From positions 2,542,001-2,606,000 of the forward strand of contig NZ_CP136865.1 in the NCBI RefSeq assembly GCF_045689245.1: a DNA stretch of 64,000 nucleotides. Direction: 5' to 3'. The stretch is from Congregibacter brevis (GTDB lineage Bacteria > Pseudomonadota > Gammaproteobacteria > Pseudomonadales > Halieaceae). The notes below the pieces were generated by a model that saw only the letters and a program-made list of their open reading frames with translations, had not been told where the DNA came from and did not search any database. The translations under genes were made by a program, and so were the position numbers. Positions 52,858 to 62,010 of the stretch are shown here, piece by piece; the stretch's first letter is position 1; each line of letters opens with the position of its first letter.

Positions 52858-54507
52858 TTACATGTTGGGGTAGTTGGGCCCACCAAAGCCTTCGGGTGTC
52901 ACCCAGGTGATGTTCTGTGCCGGATCCTTGATGTCACAGGTCTTGCAGTGAACACAGTTCTGGGCATTGATCTGGAAGCGCTTGCCTTGCTCATCCTCCA
53001 CAATCTCATAAACGCCAGCAGGGCAGTAGCGCTGTGCAGGCTCGTCGAAGAGCGGCAGATTAGACTCAATGGGCACGCTACTGTTTGCTAGTGTGAGGTG
53101 ACAGGGCTGATCTTCTTCATGGTTGGTGTTTGACAAAAACACCGATGAGAGGCGATCAAAACTGATGACGTTATCGGGCTTGGGATAATCGATCTTTTTA
53201 CACTCCGCTGCTGGCTTAAGCGCTGCATAGTCGGGCTTGCTGTCGTGCAATGTGAACGGGACTTTGCCGGCGAAGATGTTCTGGTCGATCCAGACCATGG
53301 CAGCACCGAGCATAAAGCCAAACTTATGCATGTAGCCCGAGAAGTTACGTGTGCTGTAAAGCTCTTTGTAGAGCCAGGAATCCCGTACCTTGGTTTCGAA
53401 GCTATCAAGCTGAGCCGGGGGCGCGTCAGAGATTAAAGCCTCGACCACAGCTTCCGCTGCAATGAGCCCGCTTTTCATTGCTGTGTGGTTGCCCTTAATT
53501 TTCACAGAGTTGAGTGTCCCTGCATCACAGCCGATGAGCAGGCCGCCCGGGAACTGCATCTGTGGAAGAGAGTTCAGGCCGCCTTTCGCGATTGCTCGCG
53601 CTCCATAGCTTAAGCGTGAGCCGCCCTCGAGATACTTCAAGGTCTCTGGGTGATGCTTCCAGCGTTGGAACTCCTCGTAGGGAGAAACATGAGGGTTGCT
53701 GTAGTTGAGGTCGGTGATAAAGCCGATGTACACCTGGTTATCGTCAGCGTGATAAAGAAATGCGCCGCCACTGGAACCACTTTCCTTCAGGGGCCAGCCC
53801 AGACCGTGTACCACCAATCCGGGTTGATGCTTGTCCGCGGGAATCTCCCAAATCTCCTTAATACCGATCCCGTAGTGCTGGGGGTCCTTGCCTTCATCGA
53901 GGCCGAACTTACTGATGATTTGCTTGCCCAGATGACCTCGGCAACCTTCGGCAAACAGCGTGTATTTTGCGTGGAGTTCCATGCCGCGCATGTAGCTGTC
54001 TTTCTCTTCACCGTCTGCGCTTATGCCCATGTCGCCCGTGGCGATGCCTTTTACACTTCCGTCGTCGCCGTAAAGTACTTCTGAGGCAGCAAACCCAGGA
54101 TAGACCTCGACGCCAAGGTTTTCCGCTTGCTCTGCGAGCCATCGACAGACGTTGCCCATAGACACAATGTAGTTACCTTCGTTATGCGTCGGCTTGGGGA
54201 TGGCAAAGTTCGGCAGCTTGGTCGCAGACTTTTCGCCGGTATAAAAGTAAAAGTGGTCTTCTGTAACTTTCGTTTTTAGTGGGGCACCCATCTCTTCCCA
54301 AGTAGGAAACAGCTCGTTGAGGGCATGGGGCTCGAGCACGGCACCAGAGAGAATGTGCGCGCCAACTTCAGAGCCCTTCTCTACCACGCAGACGCTGATT
54401 TCACGATCATTCTCCTGCGCCAGCTGCATGATTCGGCAAGCCGCTGACAGTCCTGAGGGACCGGCGCCGACAATAACGACATCGAATTCCATGGCTTCGC
54501 GTTCCAC
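52858..54507 (-). CDS. electron transfer flavoprotein-ubiquinone oxidoreductase
   Basis: Passes electrons from the ETF heterodimer to the quinone pool during fatty acid and amino acid oxidation. 549 residues from the GTG at 54507, which has GAGAGG upstream; an internal ATG at 54492 has none. N-terminal FAD fold (VVIVGAGPSGLSAACRIMQL), membrane-associated middle, and a C-terminal 4Fe-4S cluster with four cysteines (one in YCPAGVYEI, then NCVHCKTCDI). Divergent from its donors etfB-etfA across 384 bases. Confidence 0.95.
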   Translation of the reverse strand: MEREAMEFDVVIVGAGPSGLSAACRIMQLAQENDREISVCVVEKGSEVGAHILSGAVLEPHALNELFPTWEEMGAPLKTKVTEDHFYFYTGEKSATKLPNFAIPKPTHNEGNYIVSMGNVCRWLAEQAENLGVEVYPGFAASEVLYGDDGSVKGIATGDMGISADGEEKDSYMRGMELHAKYTLFAEGCRGHLGKQIISKFGLDEGKDPQHYGIGIKEIWEIPADKHQPGLVVHGLGWPLKESGSSGGAFLYHADDNQVYIGFITDLNYSNPHVSPYEEFQRWKHHPETLKYLEGGSRLSYGARAIAKGGLNSLPQMQFPGGLLIGCDAGTLNSVKIKGNHTAMKSGLIAAEAVVEALISDAPPAQLDSFETKVRDSWLYKELYSTRNFSGYMHKFGFMLGAAMVWIDQNIFAGKVPFTLHDSKPDYAALKPAAECKKIDYPKPDNVISFDRLSSVFLSNTNHEEDQPCHLTLANSSVPIESNLPLFDEPAQRYCPAGVYEIVEDEQGKRFQINAQNCVHCKTCDIKDPAQNITWVTPEGFGGPNYPNM

Positions 54508-54903
54508 TGGGTAACCTCTCTAGCTTTTGATTAAGCGCCCGGAGCCGGGCGTCGGTAAGTTAACAGCGTGATTATAAAGTTTTGGGCACCCATAGCGCCA
54601 CAGATAGCGCCACAGACTTTTCTACCCAAGCAACGTGCTAATTGCTGCGCAAAGTGCTAGGCCGAAGGGGTGTAGAACAGGGGATAGCTTTTTACATGAA
54701 GTTAAGACCGAGCGGTGAATGCTCGTGGTGATCTTCGGGGGGCGCGGCAAATTCCGCTATCATAGAGTGGTGAGGCGCTGCTAAAGGTCGCTATTGACCT
54801 TAGAAGGCAATGTCGGCACCATTTGCCCCCGATTTTCCGAGGGGCTGCGTTCTGGCACCCCGAACGGCCACTAAACCCCGATTAACCCATCATGGGAGAG
54901 AGT
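54508..54903. other. divergent control region of etfB-etfA and ETF-QO genes
   Basis: Noncoding. It contains a perfect 12-base tandem duplication (ATAGCGCCACAG at 54592-54603 and 54604-54615) and a TATCAT -10-like box near 54758 toward etfB without a good -35. I see no clear fatty-acid-repressor (FadR or PsrA) palindrome. Confidence 0.5.
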
Positions 54904-55653
54904 ATGAAGGTTCTCGTCGCAGTCAAGCGTGTCGTCGACTATAACGTCAAGGTGCGCGCCAAGGCCGACGGTTCAGACGTCGATCTGAACAACGTCAAGA
55001 TGTCCATTAACCCGTTCTGCGAGATTGCAGTCGAGGAAGCAGTGCGGTTGAAGGAAGCTGGTACAGCGACCGAGATCGTTGCGGTGTCCGTCGGCGAGAA
55101 GAGCTGCCAAGAGCAAATTCGCACGGCGCTGGCGCTGGGTGCCGATCGAGGTATCCAGGTTGAAGTAGAAGGCAGCCCGGAGCCGCTGGTGATTGCCAAG
55201 CTACTCAAGGGGATTGTGGAAAAAGAGGCCCCGGATCTCGTGATTCTCGGTAAGCAGTCTATCGATGGTGATAACAACCAGACCGGACAAATGCTGGGAG
55301 CGCTCGCGGGTATGCCCCAGGGAACGTTCGCCTCCGAGATCAAGGTCGAAGATGGAAAGCTCGCGGTAACCCGCGAAGTTGATGGCGGCATGCAGACCAT
55401 CAGTCTGAATCTTCCAGCTATTGTTACTACGGATCTGCGTCTTAACGAGCCACGCTACGCATCTTTGCCCAACATCATGAAGGCAAAGAAGAAGCAGCTT
55501 GATGTACTGACGCCTGCCGAGCTCGGCGTTGCGGTCACAAGCCATCTGAGCGTGGTGAAGGTAGAGCCGCCACCCGAGCGTTCTGCAGGTATCAAGGTTG
55601 AGTCTGTTGAGCAACTGGTCGACAAATTGAAAAATGAAGCGAAGGTGATCTGA
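54904..55653 (+). CDS. etfB: electron transfer flavoprotein beta subunit
   Basis: 249 residues; start at ATG 54904 because GGAGAG lies just before it (an ATG four codons earlier lacks one). Begins MKVLVAVKRVVDYNVKVRAK, the family start. Binds AMP and, with EtfA, accepts electrons from acyl-CoA dehydrogenases. Its TGA shares a base with the etfA ATG. Confidence 0.95.
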   Translation: MKVLVAVKRVVDYNVKVRAKADGSDVDLNNVKMSINPFCEIAVEEAVRLKEAGTATEIVAVSVGEKSCQEQIRTALALGADRGIQVEVEGSPEPLVIAKLLKGIVEKEAPDLVILGKQSIDGDNNQTGQMLGALAGMPQGTFASEIKVEDGKLAVTREVDGGMQTISLNLPAIVTTDLRLNEPRYASLPNIMKAKKKQLDVLTPAELGVAVTSHLSVVKVEPPPERSAGIKVESVEQLVDKLKNEAKVI

Positions 55654-56582
55654 TGAGTACTCTTGTTGTAGCAGAACATGACAACAGCAGCCTTAATGTA
55701 GCCACTCTGAATGCCGTTGCTGCGGCGCAGGCTCTGGGCGCTGACGTTGATATCCTTGTAGCTGGGGCTGATTGCGGTGGTGCTGCTGCCCAAGCGCAGG
55801 CCGTAGCGGGAATCCGCAAAGTACTTTGCGCTGACAATGCCGCGTATGCCACGCAGCTTGCTGAGAATCTGAGCTTGTTGATCGCCGACGTCGGAGCGGA
55901 GTACGACAACGTTCTTGCGGCTTCGACCAGTAACGGCAAGAACATCATGCCTCGCGTTGCAGCGCTGCTGGACGTCGCTCAAATCAGCGACATCATCAGT
56001 GTTGAGTCACCCGATACGTTTAAGCGTCCAATTTACGCGGGCAATGTCATTGCGACCGTGCAAAGCTCAGATGCGAAGAAAGTTATCACCGTGCGCACAA
56101 CCGCGTTTGATGGCGTTGCAGCCGAAGGCGGTAGCGCAGAGCTGGTAGCAGTAGATGCTGCTCACGATGCGGGTATTTCTAGCTTCGTAAGCCAGGAGAT
56201 TGCCGAGTCTGATCGTCCGGAGCTGACGGCGGCTTCCGTCGTGATATCGGGTGGTCGTGGCATGCAGAATGGAGATAACTTCCAGCTGCTGGACGGTATC
56301 GCCGACAAGCTGGGTGCCGCTATCGGCGCATCTCGCGCGGCGGTGGATGCCGGTTTCGTTCCTAACGATATGCAGGTTGGCCAGACGGGCAAGATCGTCG
56401 CACCAGACCTTTACATCGCTGTGGGAATCTCGGGCGCCATTCAGCACCTCGCTGGCATGAAGGATTCCAAGGTGATCGTTGCCATCAACAAGGACGAAGA
56501 CGCACCGATTTTTCAGGTTGCTGACTACGGACTGGTTGCAGACCTCTTCGAGGCGCTGCCTGAGTTGGAAGCACAGATCTAG
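55653..56582 (+). CDS. etfA: electron transfer flavoprotein alpha subunit
   Basis: 309 residues. The C-terminal FAD-binding domain is seen in SGGRGMQNGDNFQLLDGIAD, GASRAAVDAGFVP, GQTGKIVAPDLYIAVGISGA and INKDEDAPIFQVADYG. One transcript with etfB and followed by a strong terminator. Confidence 0.96.
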   Translation: MSTLVVAEHDNSSLNVATLNAVAAAQALGADVDILVAGADCGGAAAQAQAVAGIRKVLCADNAAYATQLAENLSLLIADVGAEYDNVLAASTSNGKNIMPRVAALLDVAQISDIISVESPDTFKRPIYAGNVIATVQSSDAKKVITVRTTAFDGVAAEGGSAELVAVDAAHDAGISSFVSQEIAESDRPELTAASVVISGGRGMQNGDNFQLLDGIADKLGAAIGASRAAVDAGFVPNDMQVGQTGKIVAPDLYIAVGISGAIQHLAGMKDSKVIVAINKDEDAPIFQVADYGLVADLFEALPELEAQI

Positions 56583-56609
56583 GTTTCTCGTCAGAAACGC
56601 GTGATCAAG

Positions 56610-56633
56610 AGCCGGCGAAAGCCGGCTTTTTTG
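56610..56633 (+). terminator. rho-independent terminator after etfA
   Basis: AGCCGGC (56610-56616), loop GAAA, GCCGGCT (56621-56627), then TTTTT. It lies 28 bases beyond the etfA stop. Confidence 0.9.
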
Positions 56634-56641
56634 TGCTTGTC

Positions 56642-56694
56642 GTGTATGAGTAGTGTATGAGTTGTGTATGAGTCGCGTGTCAGTCGCGTCTCAG
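56642..56694. repeat. decaying 11-base tandem repeat
   Basis: Three near-identical units GTGTATGAGT(A/T/C) followed by GCGTGTCAGTC and a shortened GCGTCTCAG. The last units overlap the stop codon and the final codons (DRLRRD) of the minus-strand antiporter gene, so repeat growth has probably reshaped its C-terminus. Confidence 0.75.
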
Positions 56695-57855
56695 ACGATC
56701 GCTGATCGCTATGGGGGTAGGGTAGTTAAGGACGACAATATAAGAGGACACCAGCAGGGTGATGATTGTTGTCGCCTGAACCGTAAGCGAGGCTTGCAGC
56801 CCGAGGAGTCCAGCGTCGAAGGCGATATAAGCGATTAAGAGTGAGAACTCACTAGCCTGCCCCAGACGGAAGCCCAGGTCCCAGGCAAGACTCGTGCGCT
56901 CGCTCATCCCTTTGAGCAACACTCTATAGGTTATGGGCTTCATGGTGAGTACGAGCAGCGCCAGACATACCGCCGGAAGCCAAACTTGCTCGAGCATGGC
57001 TAGGTCGAAACGTGCACCCACGGCGAAGAAGAACAATATGAGGAAGAAATCCCTGAGCGGTTTGAGGTTGACAGCTATGTATTGAGAGATCGGGCTGGTG
57101 GCGATGCTGACACCGGCGACAAAAGCGCCAATTTCAGCTGATAGCCCCAGCAGTTGAGCCGACTCGGCCATGCCAAGACACCAGCCGATAGCCAGTAGGA
57201 ATATGTACTCGTGGAAGCGATCAAATTTTTGGATCAGTTTGAGAAGCACGTAACGCACCACAGCCCAGGCGACAAGACCCAGTAGGGGAAGGGCGATAAG
57301 AACCTTCGCAATATGCCAGGCGGCGTCTCCTTCCTCGGCGCTACCACTGGCGATGATCAGCACCAGCACGATGATCGCTAGCAAATCCTGCAACAAAAGC
57401 AGGCCAATCATCATTTCGCCGATGTGTTTGTGATGCAAAATCGTCGTCGGTAATAGTTTGATACCAATGATCGTCGACGAGAACATCATAGCCACGGCTA
57501 CGATGATCGCCTCGCCGAGCTCCTTGAAAAAGAAGCTCGCGAGCATCCAGGAGGTCAGAAAGAAGATCGCCGAACTTACAAGCCCTACCACCGTTGACTT
57601 ACGGATCGTTGCAAACAGCGCCTGAGGCTGCATGTCGAGACCCAAAAGAAAGAGTAGAAATATAATTCCGATATGCCCGATGTCGGAGAGCTGCTGCAGA
57701 TCCGTCACCAGGCTGAATCCAGACGGCCCGATAAGCGCACCTAAGGCAATGTAGGCGATTATCAGTGGTTGTCGTGTGTACAGCGCTACCGATGCCAACG
57801 CGGCGGCACCGGTGAAAATCAGAAAAAAAGCAAAGGTGACGGAGCTAGGGTCCAT
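56680..57855 (-). CDS. CPA2-family cation/proton antiporter
   Basis: 391 residues, about 12 membrane helices, with the family blocks YIALGALIGPSGF, IGIIFLLFLLGLDM and LGFRLGQASEFSLLIAYIAF. It resembles the membrane half of KefB/KefC potassium/proton antiporters but ends before the TrkA-N nucleotide domain, so it lacks the usual glutathione or nucleotide control. Ion specificity cannot be read. The stop codon lies in the short tandem repeat. Confidence 0.85.
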   Translation of the reverse strand: MDPSSVTFAFFLIFTGAAALASVALYTRQPLIIAYIALGALIGPSGFSLVTDLQQLSDIGHIGIIFLLFLLGLDMQPQALFATIRKSTVVGLVSSAIFFLTSWMLASFFFKELGEAIIVAVAMMFSSTIIGIKLLPTTILHHKHIGEMMIGLLLLQDLLAIIVLVLIIASGSAEEGDAAWHIAKVLIALPLLGLVAWAVVRYVLLKLIQKFDRFHEYIFLLAIGWCLGMAESAQLLGLSAEIGAFVAGVSIATSPISQYIAVNLKPLRDFFLILFFFAVGARFDLAMLEQVWLPAVCLALLVLTMKPITYRVLLKGMSERTSLAWDLGFRLGQASEFSLLIAYIAFDAGLLGLQASLTVQATTIITLLVSSYIVVLNYPTPIAISDRLRRD

Positions 57856-57926
57856 GACAACTTATGCGATGAGCGATAGTGGAGTGTAGCAGGCGCTAGC
57901 GGTTCTCCAATCACAGAGGCGTTCGC

Positions 57927-58364
57927 TTAGGTGTTAGCCTTGCGAAGGAGTAATGGCTTAGCCTCCCGAGCATCGGCTTGATAGGTCTGGGAAAAGCCTG
58001 GTAACGCCCTTGCGTCTGACGCCGTCTCACTGTCTTCAAGGGTGTCGAAACCGCAGCGATTCAGAAAGACCCACTGATCGGCGAGGATATCTCCCCCTGC
58101 GATAAGCTGGCTGGTATACCCCAGTTGACGGAGCTTGCCGGCGTGGCTGAAGCCTCGGCCGTCCATAAAGCCAGCAAAGACAATCCTGATGGATGATACC
58201 TTCACAAGCCCCTCGTAGTGCTCATGCAAATCGTCCGCGCCAGCAATAGTTACAAGTGCATTTGCTGGCTTGCCGGATTCGGTCCACTCGGCAAGCGTGT
58301 AGTGAGGTAGCGCAGGGTTTGCCGGTGCCGCGCCAAGCTCAGGCGAACCTTCAGGAGTTTCCAT
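57927..58364 (-). CDS. DUF934 protein, sulfite-reductase partner
   Basis: About 145 residues from the ATG at 58364. DUF934 block: VKVSSIRIVFAGFMDGRGFSHAGKLRQLGY, with GDILADQWVFLNRCGFDTLE. Such genes nearly always follow a sulfite/nitrite reductase gene in proteobacteria; the biochemical role is not settled. Overlaps the end of cysI by 14 bases, so coupled. Confidence 0.85.
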   Translation of the reverse strand: METPEGSPELGAAPANPALPHYTLAEWTESGKPANALVTIAGADDLHEHYEGLVKVSSIRIVFAGFMDGRGFSHAGKLRQLGYTSQLIAGGDILADQWVFLNRCGFDTLEDSETASDARALPGFSQTYQADAREAKPLLLRKANT

Positions 58365-60015
58365 AGACTGCCTCTTTAAACGGTTCAACACCGCAGCGCT
58401 CAAATACATGAAGGAACTGCTCTTCTTCCGAATCGCGAAGCTCCGTGTAGCGTTCCAGTAGTTTTTCTATAGCCTCGGGCAGATCCGCACGGCTGAAGGA
58501 TGGGCCAAGAATCTTGGCGACCCTCGCCGTCCCCGCCTGAGAGCCTCCGATACAGACCTGATAAAACTCCTGCCCCTTCTTGTCGACCCCAAGGATGCCA
58601 ATGTGGCCTACGTGGTGATGGCCGCAGGCATTCATGCAGCCGCTGATGTTGAGCTCTATGGGGCCCAGGTCAAACTGATAATCGAGTTTTTCGAAGCGCT
58701 CCTGCAGCGCCTGCGCGACAGGTAGTGATTTGGCATTGGCCAGAGAGCAAAAGTCGCCTCCCGGGCAGCAAATCATATCTGTTATGTGCCCTGCGTTAGA
58801 GGCGGCCAATCCCAATGGCTGAAGCGCCTCCCACAGCGCCATGAGCTCGCTTTCCCGAACATCCGCCAGAACGATATTCTGTTCATGGGTTGTTCTTAAT
58901 TCGCCAAAAGAATACTCGTCAGCGAGCTGCGCGAGAGCATCCATTTGCGTCGCGCTGACGTCGCCAGGTGCCTGTCCCGTTGCTTTCAGGGTGATAGTCA
59001 CCGCACGATAGCCCGGTTGTTTATGTGCCTGTGTGTTGCGTTTTACCCATGCTGCGAACAGGGGTTGTCGCTCGCAGGCATCCAATAGAAAAGCCGACTC
59101 TTGCGATGCGTCGGTGACCTCGTACGCAGGGGCGGTGAAGTGCGTCGCCATCTCTGCAAGAGAATCAGGTGTGAGTGTGTTAGGGCCGCTGCGGTTATGC
59201 TCCCACTCAGCATCGACCGCATCGCGGAATGCCGGAACGCCCATGGCCTTGACCAGAATCTTGATGCGCGCCTTGTACTTGTTGTCCCTGCGCCCGTGAA
59301 GGTTATAAATCCGTAAAATTGCTTCAAGATAACTGAGCAGATGCTCAGTCTCCACATCGTCGCGAATGAGCGAACCGACAACTGGAGTTCTGCCTAAGCC
59401 GCCGCCCACCAGGAATTTCAATCGCACCGCACCCGCGGCATTGCGGTACAGCTCTATCCCAATGTCGTGAAAATGGATTGCCGCTCGATCCTCGTCAGCC
59501 CCGTTCACTGCAATTTTGAATTTACGCGGTAGAAATGCGAATTCCGGGTGTAGCGTTGACCACTGGCGAATGATCTCGCAGTAAGGTCTTGGGTCTACGA
59601 CTTCGTCGGCGGCAACGCCTGCAAATTGATCGGTTGTCGTGTTGCGAATACAGTTTCCGCTGGTTTGAATCGCGTGCATCTGTACCGCTGCCAGGTCAGC
59701 CAGGATGTCTGGCACGTCCGCCAGCTGCGGCCAGTTCAACTGGATGTTCTGGCGAGTACTAATGTGACCGTAGCCCTTGTCGTAGCGTCTGCTGATGTCA
59801 GCTATGGCTCGGAGTTGCTTGCTGCTGATCAACCCATAGGGCACGGCGATGCGTAGCATGGGAGCCAGACGCTGGACGTAGAGTCCATTTTGCAAGCGCA
59901 AAGGCAGGAACTCAGCGTCACTCAAGTCGCCGCTTAGATAGCGTTCGGTCTGATCTCGAAACTGCGCAACGCGCTCGTCTACGATGGTCTGATCTAGCTT
60001 GTCGTACTGATACAT
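58351..60015 (-). CDS. cysI: sulfite reductase, haemoprotein subunit (CysI-type)
   Basis: 554 residues. Reduces sulfite to sulfide for cysteine synthesis. The siroheme/4Fe-4S ligands are in CCPGGDFCSLANAKS and NISGCMNACGHHHVGHIG. Repeated ferredoxin-reductase-like halves are visible (LAPMLRIAVPYGLISSKQLRAI, YGHISTRQNIQLNWP). The nitrite reductase relative cannot be excluded by sequence alone, but linkage to DUF934 favours assimilatory sulfite reduction. It would feed sulfide to cysteine, the ultimate sulfur source for the tus relay. Confidence 0.9.
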   Translation of the reverse strand: MYQYDKLDQTIVDERVAQFRDQTERYLSGDLSDAEFLPLRLQNGLYVQRLAPMLRIAVPYGLISSKQLRAIADISRRYDKGYGHISTRQNIQLNWPQLADVPDILADLAAVQMHAIQTSGNCIRNTTTDQFAGVAADEVVDPRPYCEIIRQWSTLHPEFAFLPRKFKIAVNGADEDRAAIHFHDIGIELYRNAAGAVRLKFLVGGGLGRTPVVGSLIRDDVETEHLLSYLEAILRIYNLHGRRDNKYKARIKILVKAMGVPAFRDAVDAEWEHNRSGPNTLTPDSLAEMATHFTAPAYEVTDASQESAFLLDACERQPLFAAWVKRNTQAHKQPGYRAVTITLKATGQAPGDVSATQMDALAQLADEYSFGELRTTHEQNIVLADVRESELMALWEALQPLGLAASNAGHITDMICCPGGDFCSLANAKSLPVAQALQERFEKLDYQFDLGPIELNISGCMNACGHHHVGHIGILGVDKKGQEFYQVCIGGSQAGTARVAKILGPSFSRADLPEAIEKLLERYTELRDSEEEQFLHVFERCGVEPFKEAVYGNS

Positions 60016-60180
60016 GAGAGTAGCGTCTTCAAAGGAGCGCGCACTTTAACAAAGCTACGGGGGTGCCACTATTGTAGTTTTTTATAAGCTTGGATGATTT
60101 GGTTATGGGCTTGTGTGGTCTGCCTTGACAGCTGCTTTGAATCAGCCAGAATCTTGGCGACTTTATGGAGATGACTACTA

Positions 60181-61341
60181 ATGATCGAAGCTCTCGACCG
60201 GATATTGAGCAAGGGTATTGAGAACGGCGCAGCACCGGGTGTTACCGCTATTGTCGTGGATCGAGACGGAATTCGGTATGAGGGCGGTTTTGGAGAGCGG
60301 CGGCTGGGAAGTGGTGTCCCCATGACCCCTGATACCGTCGGGAAGATTTTCTCTATGACCAAGGCGGTCACTGCCACTGCGGCCATGCAACTGGTCGAGA
60401 GCGGTTTGCTAGACCTTGATGGTCCGGCGGCTGAAGTCTGCCCCAGGATTGGCGAAAGAGAAGTGCTTGCCGGATTCGATGACAATGGTGATCCCATCAC
60501 ACGACCCCCAGCATCGCCGGTCACACTGCGACAACTTCTCACCCACACCTCAGGCCTCAGTTACCACATGTGGGATCCCAGCTTGCTGCAGTGGCTTGAG
60601 GCTACGGGGTCTCCCGATATTGGCAGCCAGAAAAAGTCCGCTCTGAACCAACCTTTGATGTTTGATCCTGGTACACAGTGGCGCTATGGCATCGGCATAG
60701 ACTGGGCGGGGCAGATGATAGAGGCGGCGTCGGGGCTGTCCTTGGAGGAATATTTCGCGAAGCATCTGACTGGCCCCTTGGGCATGACCGATACACACTT
60801 TGATTACACGGACTCGATGTTTTCCCGTGCAGCCCATCTGCACGCTCGCCTACCTGACGGCTCCTTTATGCCATTGCCCCTAGAACAGTCGGACCTCAGA
60901 GAGTTTGATGAGGGAGGCGGGGGACTCAAGGGCACCATGCGCGATTACGGCAGGTTCATTCGTATGATCCTCAATGACGGCGAGCTCGAGGGTGTGCGGG
61001 TTCTGAAGGCCGAAACCGTCGAGGCAATGTGTAGCAACCACATTGGTGAGCTTCGCGTTCAACCCATGAAGTCCTGCGTTGGTGGACTCAGCAATGATGG
61101 CGAGTTCTTTCCGGGTGAACCTAAATCCTGGGGTTTGAGCTTTCAGATTAACGAGACTCCAGGGTTTACCGGCCGACCCGCTGGAACCTTGATGTGGGCG
61201 GGTTTAGCCAATAGCTATTACTGGATTGATCGTGACACTGGTATTGGAGGGGCCTACCTCAGCCAGATTCTGCCGTTTGCCGATGCAGGTTCATCGGAGC
61301 TGTTCTTCGAGATGGAGACCGCCGTTTACAAAGGGCTTTGA
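60181..61341 (+). CDS. serine hydrolase, class C beta-lactamase fold
   Basis: 386 residues. SxxK motif at S58-M-T-K61 (IFSMTKAVTA) fixes the family (esterase/beta-lactamase EstB type); the second motif region is LSYHMWDP or WRYGIG rather than a classic YxN. No signal peptide, so a cytosolic esterase or amidase is more likely than a true beta-lactamase. Divergent from cysI across 165 bases and not obviously linked to it. Confidence 0.85.
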   Translation: MIEALDRILSKGIENGAAPGVTAIVVDRDGIRYEGGFGERRLGSGVPMTPDTVGKIFSMTKAVTATAAMQLVESGLLDLDGPAAEVCPRIGEREVLAGFDDNGDPITRPPASPVTLRQLLTHTSGLSYHMWDPSLLQWLEATGSPDIGSQKKSALNQPLMFDPGTQWRYGIGIDWAGQMIEAASGLSLEEYFAKHLTGPLGMTDTHFDYTDSMFSRAAHLHARLPDGSFMPLPLEQSDLREFDEGGGGLKGTMRDYGRFIRMILNDGELEGVRVLKAETVEAMCSNHIGELRVQPMKSCVGGLSNDGEFFPGEPKSWGLSFQINETPGFTGRPAGTLMWAGLANSYYWIDRDTGIGGAYLSQILPFADAGSSELFFEMETAVYKGL

Positions 61342-61535
61342 CTCGCGATCAAGACTTTACAGTGACAAGGGTCGCCTGTGAGTTAAGACTTGGGTCCAAG
61401 AGGGGAGAATGCTAAACTCCGCCCGCTCAAAAGGTGGTTTGACAAGCGCCCAGCGCAGCGCCATAAAACATCAGCGCACAACCTCAAACTCACACAAAAT
61501 CACACAAAATCAATAGAACACAAGGATAGTTAGTG
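61342..61535. other. gap before the small membrane protein gene
   Basis: 194 bases without a gene. CACACAAAAT occurs twice in tandem at 61491-61510. No promoter consensus is clear. Confidence 0.4.
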
Positions 61536-61652
61536 ATGGCTTCAAGCGGATCTCAAAAATCAAACAGCATCGCCGATGCGATTGCCACGGTCGTTATCAT
61601 GACGGTTGTTGTCGCCACCGTATCTTTTTGGCTTGCAGGAATGCCCAGCTGA
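61536..61652 (+). CDS. 38-residue single-span membrane protein
   Basis: A short frame: MASSGSQKSNSIADAIATVV and then a membrane span (VIMTVVVATVSFWLAG, about residues 20-35) ending MPS. AAGGA lies nine bases before the ATG, and the codon use looks like normal coding. It is too short for most gene callers. Similar tiny membrane proteins often regulate transporters or respiratory complexes; no partner can be named here. It converges on the DUF2970 gene. Confidence 0.6.
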   Translation: MASSGSQKSNSIADAIATVVIMTVVVATVSFWLAGMPS

Positions 61653-61671
61653 GGCTATTCCTAGCGTCGGA

Positions 61672-61983
61672 TTAACGACTGCTGAGCACCATACTCACCA
61701 CGGCGTAGACCGTGCCGATAAACAGAGCAGTAAACAGTAAACCCGCAAATATGAACGTGCCCGCGCGACCCTGCTGAAAGTCCCGTTCGCGATTTTTACT
61801 GCTCTGAACGCCTAAGCCCGCAGCAAAAACACTACTGACCACCTGAAGCGGATTTAATGATTCCTGTGCCTTTTGGGTTCCTTGATCATTGCTTACGCTG
61901 CTAGGCGCTGCCTCAGCGCTTACTATTTCCGCTGATGTATCCGGATCTTTGCTCTTTTCACGATAACTCTGTTCTGCGCTCAT
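61672..61983 (-). CDS. DUF2970 membrane protein
   Basis: About 103 residues from the ATG at 61983 (ATG at 61989 is also possible; AAGGAA lies upstream of both). After a polar N-terminal region comes the DUF2970 block: LQVVSSVFAAGLGVQSSKNRERDF, then one membrane span, IFAGLLFTALFIGTVYAVVSMVL. Function unknown. It follows metH by about 25 bases, so the two are probably on one transcript. Confidence 0.8.
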   Translation of the reverse strand: MSAEQSYREKSKDPDTSAEIVSAEAAPSSVSNDQGTQKAQESLNPLQVVSSVFAAGLGVQSSKNRERDFQQGRAGTFIFAGLLFTALFIGTVYAVVSMVLSSR

Positions 61984-62010
61984 CGTCATGCTTTCCTTAG
62001 GCGAACCGCC

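Noticed and set aside
60069..60548. Minus-strand frame of 159 residues
   Set aside because: Antisense to the serine hydrolase with its SxxK motif; Ser/Pro-rich composition is typical of a shadow frame.
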